DNA from: DATBRC01 sp036560485
GTDB taxonomy: Bacteria > Pseudomonadota > Gammaproteobacteria > Burkholderiales > Burkholderiaceae_D
Direction of reading: 5' to 3'
Length of the DNA: 20,190 nucleotides
Assembly: GCA_036560485.1 (NCBI GenBank)
Contig: DATBRC010000031.1
Location: 1-20,190, forward strand
Below the pieces are notes generated by a model, which was given only the letters and a program-made list of their open reading frames with translations, was not told the DNA's origin and ran no database searches. Positions within the stretch are counted from its first letter, which is position 1. The number at the start of each line of letters is the position of its first letter. Both the position numbers and the translations under genes were made by a program. Below are positions 14,631-20,190 of this stretch, piece after piece.

Positions 14631-15238
14631 GCTTGTTCCTCCTGGGCGGCCAAATTTTCCGCCAAGTTCTGACGCAATTTTCGCATAGCGTAGCGTAGTC
14701 TGCTTTTGATCGTTTCGACGGGTACGGCGGTCAGGTGCGCGATTTCTTCCAGGCTCATGCCGTTGAATTGCTGCAGAACCAGCGCTTCCCTTTGATCAGC
14801 CGGCAGAGCGCGAATCGCTTGATGCAATCCCGCAACCTGCTGCTTATTGTCTAGCGCATCTTCGGGCGACTGCGCATCATGTACTGTATCGGCGAGATGA
14901 TCGAATATAGCGCCGGTATCTTCATGCTGCCCCAGATCACTGGCCAAGACCATTTGGTGCTGACGCATCAGATCAATCAACCGATTGCGGGCGATCTGGT
15001 ACAGATAAGTGCGAAAACTCGACAGCGCTTCATAACGTGCACGAGCCTGATGCAGACTGGCCCAGCTTTCCTGCATGACTTCATCGACCCATTCCTTGCG
15101 AGGTGAACGCCATACGATAAAGCGATACAAACCATGACTATGGCGCTGATACAGTTCCTTGAAAGCGGCAAGATCGCCGCTGCCGTATCGCAGCATCAAG
15201 TCTTCATCGGACAAATCGGCAGATAAGTTGGCAGACAT
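14627..15238 (-). CDS. ECF-family RNA polymerase sigma factor
   Basis: This 203-residue sigma-70-family protein has region 2 (AAFKELYQRHSHGLYRFI to SSFRTYLYQIARNRLIDLMR) and region 4 (LPADQREALVLQQFNGMSLEEIA, then VPVETIKSRLRYAMRKLRQ, the -35-binding helix-turn-helix). There is no region 3, as in ECF factors. The frame can begin at a TTG at 15274, but the ATG at 15238 gives the better N-terminus. The stop overlaps the start of the anti-sigma gene, so the two are translationally coupled and probably form one operon. The regulon and signal are not evident. Confidence 0.93.
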   Translation of the reverse strand: MSANLSADLSDEDLMLRYGSGDLAAFKELYQRHSHGLYRFIVWRSPRKEWVDEVMQESWASLHQARARYEALSSFRTYLYQIARNRLIDLMRQHQMVLASDLGQHEDTGAIFDHLADTVHDAQSPEDALDNKQQVAGLHQAIRALPADQREALVLQQFNGMSLEEIAHLTAVPVETIKSRLRYAMRKLRQNLAENLAAQEEQA

Positions 15239-15319
15239 GCAAGGCAGTGTAGCGGAGAAATTATCCCGCGACAATCATGCCGGCAAATAGTGAAATCTCG
15301 AAGAAAGCGCTGAAGCGCC

Positions 15320-15427
15320 TTAGAGCGTCGAACAAAATGTGCCTGGCAAGACGCGCCAACGCAGACAGTACAAGCGTACGACAAGGAGGCGCAACGCCGC
15401 CAGGCGCATTTTGTTCGGCGCTCTTAA
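15320..15427. repeat. Inverted-repeat element, 28-bp arms
   Basis: Arms at 15320-15347 and 15399-15426 are inverted copies with 25 of 28 matching (core CGAACAAAATG, then GCCTGGC). The centre contains GTAC-AAGC-GTAC. Nothing in it is convincingly coding. It fills most of the gap between the ECF sigma gene start (15238) and the stop at 15432, ending 4-5 bases from that stop. Its design (long arms, conserved core, ends abutting a gene 3' end) suggests a dispersed repeat family; extra copies elsewhere in the genome would confirm it. Confidence 0.7.
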
Positions 15428-15431
15428 AGAT

Positions 15432-15620
15432 TCAAGCCAGCGTCGATATCGAAGCAGTCGCCTGCAATTCCATCATCATGGATGAGTAAGCTGACGCAGC
15501 CGATGCATTGGCGCTATTTGAATTGGCATTATTCCCGGACAGTACATCGATGATCGATGAGAGCGCATCATTTCCACCGCTATGTTTATGGTGATGGTGA
15601 CCTGCGCCTTGTTGTTTCAT
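15432..15620 (-). pseudogene. 3' fragment of the tandem-repeat protein gene, beyond an in-frame TAA
   Basis: This segment is in the same frame as the gene at 15645-16067 and is separated from it by one TAA (15645-15647) and eight sense codons. It encodes a His-rich stretch (GAGHHHHKHSGGNDALSSIIDVL) and an Ala/Ser-rich tail ending MMMELQATASISTLA. The ATG at 15620 has no ribosome binding site, so independent translation is unlikely. The third copy of the upstream protein's repeat continues through the stop into this part. I therefore read it as the end of one 211-codon gene that is broken, or read through at low level. Confidence 0.65.
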
Positions 15621-15644
15621 GTCGGATTGGATTTGGGTCGCATC

Positions 15645-16067
15645 TTATTGTGCGGTGGATAAATCACCTGCTTGAACAGCTTGGATCAAGGAGGCCAGAT
15701 CTTGCTTGAAGCTTGATTGCGATGAAGCTGACGCAGCACCAATCTGCGAGTGGCGATCCTGCTGCAAAGTCGACAGTGCGCTTTGCGCGCCTGTCGCACT
15801 GCCTGATTGGATGCTGCTGATCAGGTTCGAAAAATCGGTTTGTAACTTGCTGGGCTGTTGTGTACCTGATGCATCCGGTACGCCTTTGATGCCCTGGATA
15901 TTCTGCATGTCGGTCTGTAATGCAGACAATGCAGCTTGCGCGCCACTGATGCCACCGGACTGTATGGATGAAGTAAGTGCTTCGAAATCCTTGTGACGTT
16001 GATGTCCCAGGCTCTTTAACGAAGTTGGATTGATATTCACGCCAGAAGTAGCAGATGACACCGACAT
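15645..16067 (-). CDS. Tandem-repeat protein, truncated by a nonsense codon
   Basis: 140 residues, rich in Ser, Ala, Gln and Gly, without a signal peptide. It contains about three copies of a roughly 28-residue unit: DFEALTSSIQSGGISGAQAA (27-), DFSNLISSIQSGSATGAQSA (78-) and DLASLIQAVQAGDLSTAQ (123-). The third is cut by TAA. Aligned without gaps, residue A45 of the first copy falls on the stop, and the conserved QxDM of the unit reappears after it (in QIQSDM). The ATG at 16067 has a strong GGAGGG site, suggesting good expression of the original gene. I recall similar repeat proteins as widespread hypotheticals in Burkholderiales; the function is unknown. Confidence 0.7.
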   Translation of the reverse strand: MSVSSATSGVNINPTSLKSLGHQRHKDFEALTSSIQSGGISGAQAALSALQTDMQNIQGIKGVPDASGTQQPSKLQTDFSNLISSIQSGSATGAQSALSTLQQDRHSQIGAASASSQSSFKQDLASLIQAVQAGDLSTAQ

Positions 16068-16268
16068 GAGACCCTCCGTTATATTCGAACCAGCCGTATT
16101 TAGCTGGTTACATTATTGGATGGGAACGGAGAAATCCAAACCAAGAGCAGGAGGTATTTTTCCTTTCTGTTTTAAAGAAGTATTGTTATTGCCTGCATGG
16201 GATTGCGTTGTGCAGCGCGGCAGGAATTGCGATAATTTTGTTTCAACTCGGTGATTCAAATACATGAA

Positions 16269-17366
16269 TCAAAAAAACCGAACCGCATAAATTGGTGGCA
16301 GCGTGTGCGAAATCTCTTGCCATGCATCGCCACCATTTTCCGAAATCCACAAACCGCCGGTAGTCGATCCCATCAGCAAAGTATTGCCGTCGTCCGATAT
16401 CGCAAGGCCATGGCGATAAATCAAATCGTAGCAATCTTTCTGCGGCAATCCGCTTCGTAATGTCTCGAAAGTCTTGCCGCCATCACGCGTACGGCTGACG
16501 CACAATGCAGCGTTCACCGGGATGCGCTTCTCGTCCTTGATGCCCGGAACAAACCATGCTGTCTGTGCATCGTGCGGATGGACCGCAACGGCGAAGCCGA
16601 AATCGGAGACCAGATTCGTGCTGTTTTTTTCGATCGCATGCCATGACGCAGATCCATCGGTCGAGCGAAAGATGCCATTATGATGCTGGCACCAGAGCAC
16701 ATCGGGATCTGTATTGCATTGGACAATCTGGTGCGGGTCCTGATTATTTTGATCGTAAGCCAATTCAGGCGGCATATAGTCGGCACGCATGCCTTTTGCG
16801 CTCAATATCCAACTGGCTCCACCATCGCGCGTGACCCACACGCCGCCGCACGACACACCGATCGTCACATGGCGGCTATCGCGCGGATCGACACAAATGG
16901 AATGAATGCCTGGCAGCTCGAAACCACCACCAACCCACTTTTTGCGCTCAGGCGTATCCCACAATGAGCGGATCAACTCCCAACTATCTCCGCGATCACG
17001 CGAGCGGAATAATCCACCCGGCAAGGTGCCCGCCCACAGCACGCCAGGCTCATCATCGCCGCCAACTGCCAATGACCAAATCACTTTGAGCTTCCATTCG
17101 ACGTCGTCTTTGTGATCTTCCGGCTGCGCTGGATAGGTTGGCGCCGCGATTTCCGTCCAGGCCTCGCTACCCGGATCGCGCCGATGCATCTTGACGCCGA
17201 AATGGCCGAGATTGAGTGCTGCATAAAGTGTACCGTCGCGCCGGTCGAACAGCGGCATCGTCACCGGCTCGGCCAAAAAACTGATTGGTCCGATGGTCCA
17301 ATTCTGATTAGCGCGAACCAATTCAAACAAACCTTTGCGTGTTGCGATCAGTGCACGATCTTGCAT
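16269..17366 (-). CDS. BNR/Asp-box beta-propeller protein (sialidase-like fold)
   Basis: The 365-residue protein has five Asp-box motifs of the form S/TxDxGxxW/F: SRDRGDSW (122), TRDGGASW (179), STDGSASW (235), TRDGGKTF (293) and SENGGDAW (342). This fits a sialidase/Vps10-type beta-propeller. There is no signal peptide, so it is probably cytoplasmic and unlikely to be a secreted sialidase. The start is fixed by AGGAGGT 5 bases upstream of the ATG, and those bases are the last codons of the MoaD-like gene. The pair MoaD/ThiS-like plus 'exo-alpha-sialidase' recurs in many bacteria (recall), with no function I know of. A role in recognising or handling the ubiquitin-fold partner is possible. 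Confidence 0.85.
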   Translation of the reverse strand: MQDRALIATRKGLFELVRANQNWTIGPISFLAEPVTMPLFDRRDGTLYAALNLGHFGVKMHRRDPGSEAWTEIAAPTYPAQPEDHKDDVEWKLKVIWSLAVGGDDEPGVLWAGTLPGGLFRSRDRGDSWELIRSLWDTPERKKWVGGGFELPGIHSICVDPRDSRHVTIGVSCGGVWVTRDGGASWILSAKGMRADYMPPELAYDQNNQDPHQIVQCNTDPDVLWCQHHNGIFRSTDGSASWHAIEKNSTNLVSDFGFAVAVHPHDAQTAWFVPGIKDEKRIPVNAALCVSRTRDGGKTFETLRSGLPQKDCYDLIYRHGLAISDDGNTLLMGSTTGGLWISENGGDAWQEISHTLPPIYAVRFF

Positions 17367-17368
17367 AG

Positions 17369-17638
17369 TTAACCTCCTGAGAGTGCTTGCAAAACATAGA
17401 CATTGCTATCGGCAGCAAGCAGATTATTAAGCGTGATGCGGTCACTTACGCGATGACCATCGATGAATATGACGACGTTGGGCCGCAGATGTCCTTGCTC
17501 ATCCAGGATGTAACCGCGCAGTTGTGCGTTCACTGCAAAAGCAGCATCCAATGCGTTACGTAACGTATCGGCTGGCGTGTCAATTTCCGGTACGTCAGTG
17601 AAACGGCGCAGTTGTTGTGTGAATACAATCTTTGGCAT
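17369..17638 (-). CDS. MoaD/ThiS-family ubiquitin-fold protein with C-terminal Gly-Gly
   Basis: The 89-residue protein has a beta-grasp character (MPKIVFTQQLRRF at the start, VVIFIDGHRVSDRITL in the middle) and ends YVLQALSGG. The terminal diglycine is what MoaD, ThiS and CysO use for adenylation and thiocarboxylate formation. No E1-like (MoeB/ThiF) gene, molybdopterin gene or cysteine synthase is in the window. The reading frame is open to a TTG at 17683, but the ATG at 17638 matches the family start. No ribosome site precedes it; TATAAT lies 6 bases upstream, suggesting a leaderless transcript. It is likely a sulfur carrier or protein modifier for an unidentified pathway shared with the propeller gene 2 bases downstream. 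Confidence 0.85.
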   Translation of the reverse strand: MPKIVFTQQLRRFTDVPEIDTPADTLRNALDAAFAVNAQLRGYILDEQGHLRPNVVIFIDGHRVSDRITLNNLLAADSNVYVLQALSGG

Positions 17639-17644
17639 CGCAAA

Positions 17645-17673
17645 ATTATATCGGGAAAAATATGACGTGACTG
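17645..17673 (-). promoter_or_regulatory. Candidate sigma-70 promoter giving a leaderless moaD-like mRNA
   Basis: Read on the minus strand, a perfect -10 TATAAT (17645-17650) is preceded 17 bases away by CAGTCA (17668-17673), which matches three of six -35 positions. Only six bases separate TATAAT from the ATG, so transcription would begin at or next to the A of the start codon. The upstream hydrolase gene ends at 17686, so read-through transcription is the alternative. Confidence 0.35.
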
Positions 17674-17685
17674 AATTCTTCAATC

Positions 17686-18672
17686 TTAATGAATGGAAGT
17701 GCCGTTCATTAATGTTTTTTTGACAGAATCATCCAGAGAACCCATGAAGGCTTCGACAGCATTGGTATACGTGCCTTGCAGTCCAAGATTCTGATTGATT
17801 TCCTTGTGCGTGAGCATCTGCTCCGACACTGACACCCGTACACCAAGCGACCCGGCTTTGTCCGCAAAATTGTGCGCTTGCAAACAAGGTTTGTCAGCAC
17901 GTGTACTGGAACATACTGCCATGATCGGCATTGCACCTGCCGTCAAACGATGGATTGGCGACACCGATTTCCAGTATGTCATGTCCTTGCCAAATGCTTG
18001 ATCGTAAAGCCGGTAGTGCTTTCTTTCCATGATCTGAACCACATCCAGAGCCGCACTGTCGAGAGCAATAGTGCCTAGCCAAGGCCGCGCGCCTGACTGC
18101 AGTGCTTTGGATGGTTCGGCTGCCACCAAGCCGACAAGATGTGCTCCCGCGGAGTGTCCCACCAAGATAAATTTGGATGCATCGCCGCCCCATGTGGCTG
18201 CATTCGATTGAGCCACAGCCAAGGCTCGCACCACATCATCCGCTTGCTGCAACGGATCCGTACTCGGCAACATCCGGTAATTGATGGAAATGAAAATGAA
18301 TCCCTTCGGCACCCATCTTGCGACTTTGTTCTGAACCACATTCGACATCGCCTTGTCGCCACGCCGCCATCCTCCACCATGCACCATCAATAAAACGGGG
18401 GCACCAGTTGCATGAGCGGGGAGATAAATATCCATGCGTTGTCTTGCGTCGCTGCCAAACGGAAAGTCTTTTATTATTCGGACGCCTGTCGGTAGTGATG
18501 AATTGTCACTTGATGAGCCGGCCGCATCGAACATTTCCTCCTGCTGTTGCTCAAGTCGGTGCTCCATAATTTTGTCCCGCAGCGGACCGGCAAATGCTGA
18601 ATGTTCCATGTAGAAAAACATGCCAATTAAAAACGGCAAAATTATTTGAGGAATTTGGATGTTCGTTTTCAT
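17686..18672 (-). CDS. Secreted alpha/beta-hydrolase (esterase/lipase-like)
   Basis: The 328-residue protein has a hydrophobic N-terminal signal peptide (about 8-28, ending SAFA). Its alpha/beta-hydrolase core carries HGGGW (98-102, oxyanion hole), GHSAGAHL (nucleophile Ser about 174) and THKE (His about 289) as the likely catalytic histidine. The acid is probably Asp near 260 (STRADKP). RMDIYLP and SINYRMLP are typical of BD-FAE/carboxylesterase-like members. A charged segment, DKIMEHRLEQQQEEMFDAAG, lies between the signal and the core. The ATG has only a weak upstream ribosome site. It may be co-transcribed with the MoaD-like and propeller genes downstream (48-base gap). The substrate is unknown. 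Confidence 0.85.
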   Translation of the reverse strand: MKTNIQIPQIILPFLIGMFFYMEHSAFAGPLRDKIMEHRLEQQQEEMFDAAGSSSDNSSLPTGVRIIKDFPFGSDARQRMDIYLPAHATGAPVLLMVHGGGWRRGDKAMSNVVQNKVARWVPKGFIFISINYRMLPSTDPLQQADDVVRALAVAQSNAATWGGDASKFILVGHSAGAHLVGLVAAEPSKALQSGARPWLGTIALDSAALDVVQIMERKHYRLYDQAFGKDMTYWKSVSPIHRLTAGAMPIMAVCSSTRADKPCLQAHNFADKAGSLGVRVSVSEQMLTHKEINQNLGLQGTYTNAVEAFMGSLDDSVKKTLMNGTSIH

Positions 18673-18749
18673 TTTGTTTTTTCAAAAATGGCGCAGACCT
18701 GAAATGTGAATAGCGATTACAAGGATAAGGTCATCACATCAAATTAAGA

Positions 18750-18771
18750 CACAATTCGATTTCCAATTGTG
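18750..18771. promoter_or_regulatory. Inverted repeat CACAATT-N8-AATTGTG, candidate enhancer site
   Basis: The two 7-base arms (18750-18756 and 18765-18771) are perfect inverted copies. Their centre lies about 134 bases upstream of the start predicted from the sigma-54 promoter at 18868-18885, the normal position for a bacterial enhancer-binding protein. In organisms with PEP-CTERM systems the activator is typically PrsR. The match to a PrsR site is inference from position only. Confidence 0.35.
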
Positions 18772-18867
18772 AATCAATGTAGAAATTAACTGTCGGCATT
18801 TTTTACACACAAGAAATGGCAAAAACTAACATAAAGATAAGTGCTTGATAATCAACAATATTAATTT

Positions 18868-18885
18868 CTGGCATAAATGTTGCAA
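18868..18885 (+). promoter_or_regulatory. Sigma-54 (RpoN) promoter of the PEP-CTERM gene
   Basis: CTGGCATAAATGTTGCAA fits the -24/-12 consensus TGGCAC-N5-TTGCA, with the required GG and GC dinucleotides separated by exactly 10 bases (GG at 18870-18871, GC at 18882-18883). Transcription should start near 18895. That leaves the GTG at 18888 outside the mRNA and supports the start codon at 18921. RpoN with PrsK/PrsR control of PEP-CTERM genes has been described in other betaproteobacteria. Confidence 0.7.
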
Positions 18886-18920
18886 AAGTGAGGCAATACT
18901 TTATCAAGCCAGAGGGAATT

Positions 18921-19685
18921 GTGAAATATCTTATTAAAGCAATTGTTGCTGCAATTAGTTTGGCAAGTGCATTCTCTGCACATGCTGGCGTCATCACAGA
19001 TACTTATTGGGGAGCCGACGGCCATGGTTATGGCGATGTCATTGGCGACAGCACGTTTAATATCAACAGTGCGAATGTGTCACGTGTCGGCAGTCTGCTG
19101 ACAATCACCATCAATACGAATTTTGCCGGACATGCCGGCATTGATACATGGGCAGAAACCAATGGCATCGGCTACAGCGACCTGTTTTTGGCTTCTGCGT
19201 GGAACCCATACGGTACAGATGCGAATCATACTAACGACAACGCATCGAATGGCACACACTGGTCGTATGGCCTTAGTCTCGATAATCGCTGGAGCAATAC
19301 AGGCGGCACGTTTACCCTTTATCAGCTCAATGGCGTCAACAATACTGATAATGCTTTGCTGTCTCAAGATTATTTGTCTTGCGGTCTCGGCACGCAATGT
19401 TATTACCGCAATGGACAAGAGATCGGCGTAAAAACCACTTCATCTACCGTGCAAAATACCGGGCTGACCGGAACGTGGACAGTGGCAGCTGATTCCTCGA
19501 TTACATTTACTTTGAATACCGGTACCAGCGCACTCAGCCAATACTCGAATTTAGCTCTCCACTGGGGCGAAACCTGCGGGAACGATGTAATTGAAGGTGT
19601 AACGCAAGTGCCGGAGCCGGCGACTATCGCTCTTATGCTATTGGGCCTTGCTGGTTTTGCTGCGGCGCGTAGACGCAAGCTTTAA
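18921..19685 (+). CDS. PEP-CTERM sorting-domain protein
   Basis: The 254-residue exported protein has an N-terminal signal peptide (hydrophobic IVAAISLASAF, cleavage after AHA at about 22). The Ser/Thr/Asn/Gly-rich, probably beta-strand body is followed by VPEPATIALMLLGLAGF and a basic tail (AARRRKL) at 230-254. This tripartite PEP-CTERM signal is cut by exosortase (EpsH/XrtA), and such proteins usually go to the outer surface or extracellular polysaccharide matrix. No exosortase gene is in the window. GAGGG 4 bases before the GTG at 18921 and the sigma-54 promoter upstream fix the start; the earlier GTG at 18888 is rejected. A strong terminator follows. Confidence 0.9.
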   Translation: MKYLIKAIVAAISLASAFSAHAGVITDTYWGADGHGYGDVIGDSTFNINSANVSRVGSLLTITINTNFAGHAGIDTWAETNGIGYSDLFLASAWNPYGTDANHTNDNASNGTHWSYGLSLDNRWSNTGGTFTLYQLNGVNNTDNALLSQDYLSCGLGTQCYYRNGQEIGVKTTSSTVQNTGLTGTWTVAADSSITFTLNTGTSALSQYSNLALHWGETCGNDVIEGVTQVPEPATIALMLLGLAGFAAARRRKL

Positions 19686-19703
19686 TATGAAATGAAGTCA
19701 ACA

Positions 19704-19734
19704 AAACAAACCCGCTTCGGCGGGTTTGTTTTTT
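19704..19734. terminator. Rho-independent terminator (probably bidirectional)
   Basis: A 12-bp stem, AAACAAACCCGC (19704-19715) with GCGGGTTTGTTT (19720-19731), closes a stable TTCG tetraloop and runs into a T-tract to 19734. It ends the PEP-CTERM transcript 19 bases after its stop. On the minus strand the other arm also gives a T-rich tail, so it may end the phosphatidyltransferase transcript as well. Confidence 0.93.
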
Positions 19735-19792
19735 CAGAGCAGCAAAATGTACGGTGTATTGCTGAATCAAATGATTATTGTGCATCGCCGGC

Positions 19793-20190
19793 TTACGGCA
19801 TCTTAAAACCCTTTCGGATTTCCAGCGCATGCATGATCGTCGGTACATCATTCTTCCAATACGGAAGAATGATCGAAATAAGCAAACCTTCCAGATCCGC
19901 CAGCAAGCCAATATAGATTGCCAAATACACCGGTATACCTGTCCTTCCCAAAACGAGCACAAAGAAAAAGCCGAGGAAAAGAAACACACCCCAGAGTTTG
20001 GAACTCCACATGTGATAACTTGCCTCTTTCTTGAATTTCAAGAAATCGAAAACATAACGACTCAACTCCAATCCAAGCAAGATAAGCAACGGCATACGGT
20101 TGTCGACGATCACTTCGCGATGCACATGCCATACGCAATAAGTAGCTGCTGCGTAAAAAATTGAATCGGCAATGCTATCCAGACGACGCA
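19793..20190 (-). CDS. CDP-alcohol phosphatidyltransferase, C-terminal part (cut by window edge)
   Basis: The frame is open to the window end. About 131 residues are visible, beginning RRLDSIADSIFYAA. LDSIAD supplies the last two aspartates (DxxxD) of the CDP-alcohol phosphotransferase motif; the DGxxAR part must lie outside the window. Three to four hydrophobic helices follow (LLILLGLELSRYVFDFL, GVFLFLGFFFVLVLG, GLLISIILP). Inner-membrane enzymes of this family make phosphatidylglycerol phosphate, phosphatidylserine or related lipids; the exact acceptor alcohol cannot be decided here. The GTG at 20125 is an internal codon, not the start, because homology continues upstream of it. Confidence 0.8.
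   Translation of the reverse strand, partial: RRLDSIADSIFYAAATYCVWHVHREVIVDNRMPLLILLGLELSRYVFDFLKFKKEASYHMWSSKLWGVFLFLGFFFVLVLGRTGIPVYLAIYIGLLADLEGLLISIILPYWKNDVPTIMHALEIRKGFKMP

Noticed and set aside
16253..16270. GATTCA/TGAATC hairpin just after the propeller gene stop
   Set aside because: The 6-bp stem is weak, and the T-run is on the wrong side for a minus-strand terminator.
1..20190. CRISPR array, tRNA/rRNA, integrase or transposase
   Set aside because: No regularly spaced direct repeats, cloverleaf-like sequences or recombinase motifs were seen on either strand by eye.

Overview
The window looks like chromosomal DNA of a betaproteobacterium. An Oxalobacteraceae relative (Herminiimonas/Janthinobacterium/Collimonas type) is my best guess. 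This rests on the moderate base composition, a PrpE-type propionyl-CoA synthetase, a PEP-CTERM protein with a sigma-54-type promoter, a MoaD-like/BNR-propeller gene pair, and several palindromic intergenic repeats of a kind common in that group. The placement is inference. I see no rRNA, tRNA, CRISPR array, transposase or phage module.

Layout. 1-250 is a run of hairpin-forming repeats downstream of prpE (minus strand, 251-2140). A small four-helix membrane protein related to haem-copper oxidase subunit I (2334-2735, plus) follows, with a perfect FNR/ANR half-site pair upstream. Next is a two-gene ergothioneine operon, egtD then egtB (minus, 5092 to 2871). A largely empty 390-base gap leads to a translationally coupled pair: a membrane-anchored zinc metalloprotease and a small A+T-rich secreted protein (minus, 6729 to 5483). 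Divergent from these is an MsbA-like ABC half-transporter (6906-8696). An inverted-repeat element (8739-8902) separates it from a minus-strand cluster: a TlpA-like thioredoxin, a Tat-exported transglutaminase-like protein, MerT and MerP. No merA or merR is in view.

The middle (11374-13650) holds a perfect 16-bp-stem palindrome, a tiny zinc-ribbon protein, a glutathione S-transferase, and two small proteins of unknown function. An ECF sigma factor and its overlapping anti-sigma partner follow (15238 to 13650, minus). Another inverted-repeat element (15320-15427) abuts a tandem-repeat protein gene (16067 to 15432) that is split by one in-frame TAA.

The right end carries a minus-strand alpha/beta hydrolase, a MoaD/ThiS-like protein ending in Gly-Gly and a five-Asp-box propeller (18672 to 16269). 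Then comes a divergent PEP-CTERM protein with a sigma-54 promoter and a strong terminator, and finally the 3' part of a CDP-alcohol phosphatidyltransferase that runs off the window.

The most interesting points are: (i) the TlpA/transglutaminase/MerT/MerP cluster, a possible periplasmic metal-thiol system; (ii) the ubiquitin-fold/propeller pair, in which the codons for the C-terminal diglycine also form the ribosome binding site of the next gene; (iii) the repeat gene whose repeat register runs straight through a stop codon; and (iv) the well-placed sigma-54 and FNR-like sites.
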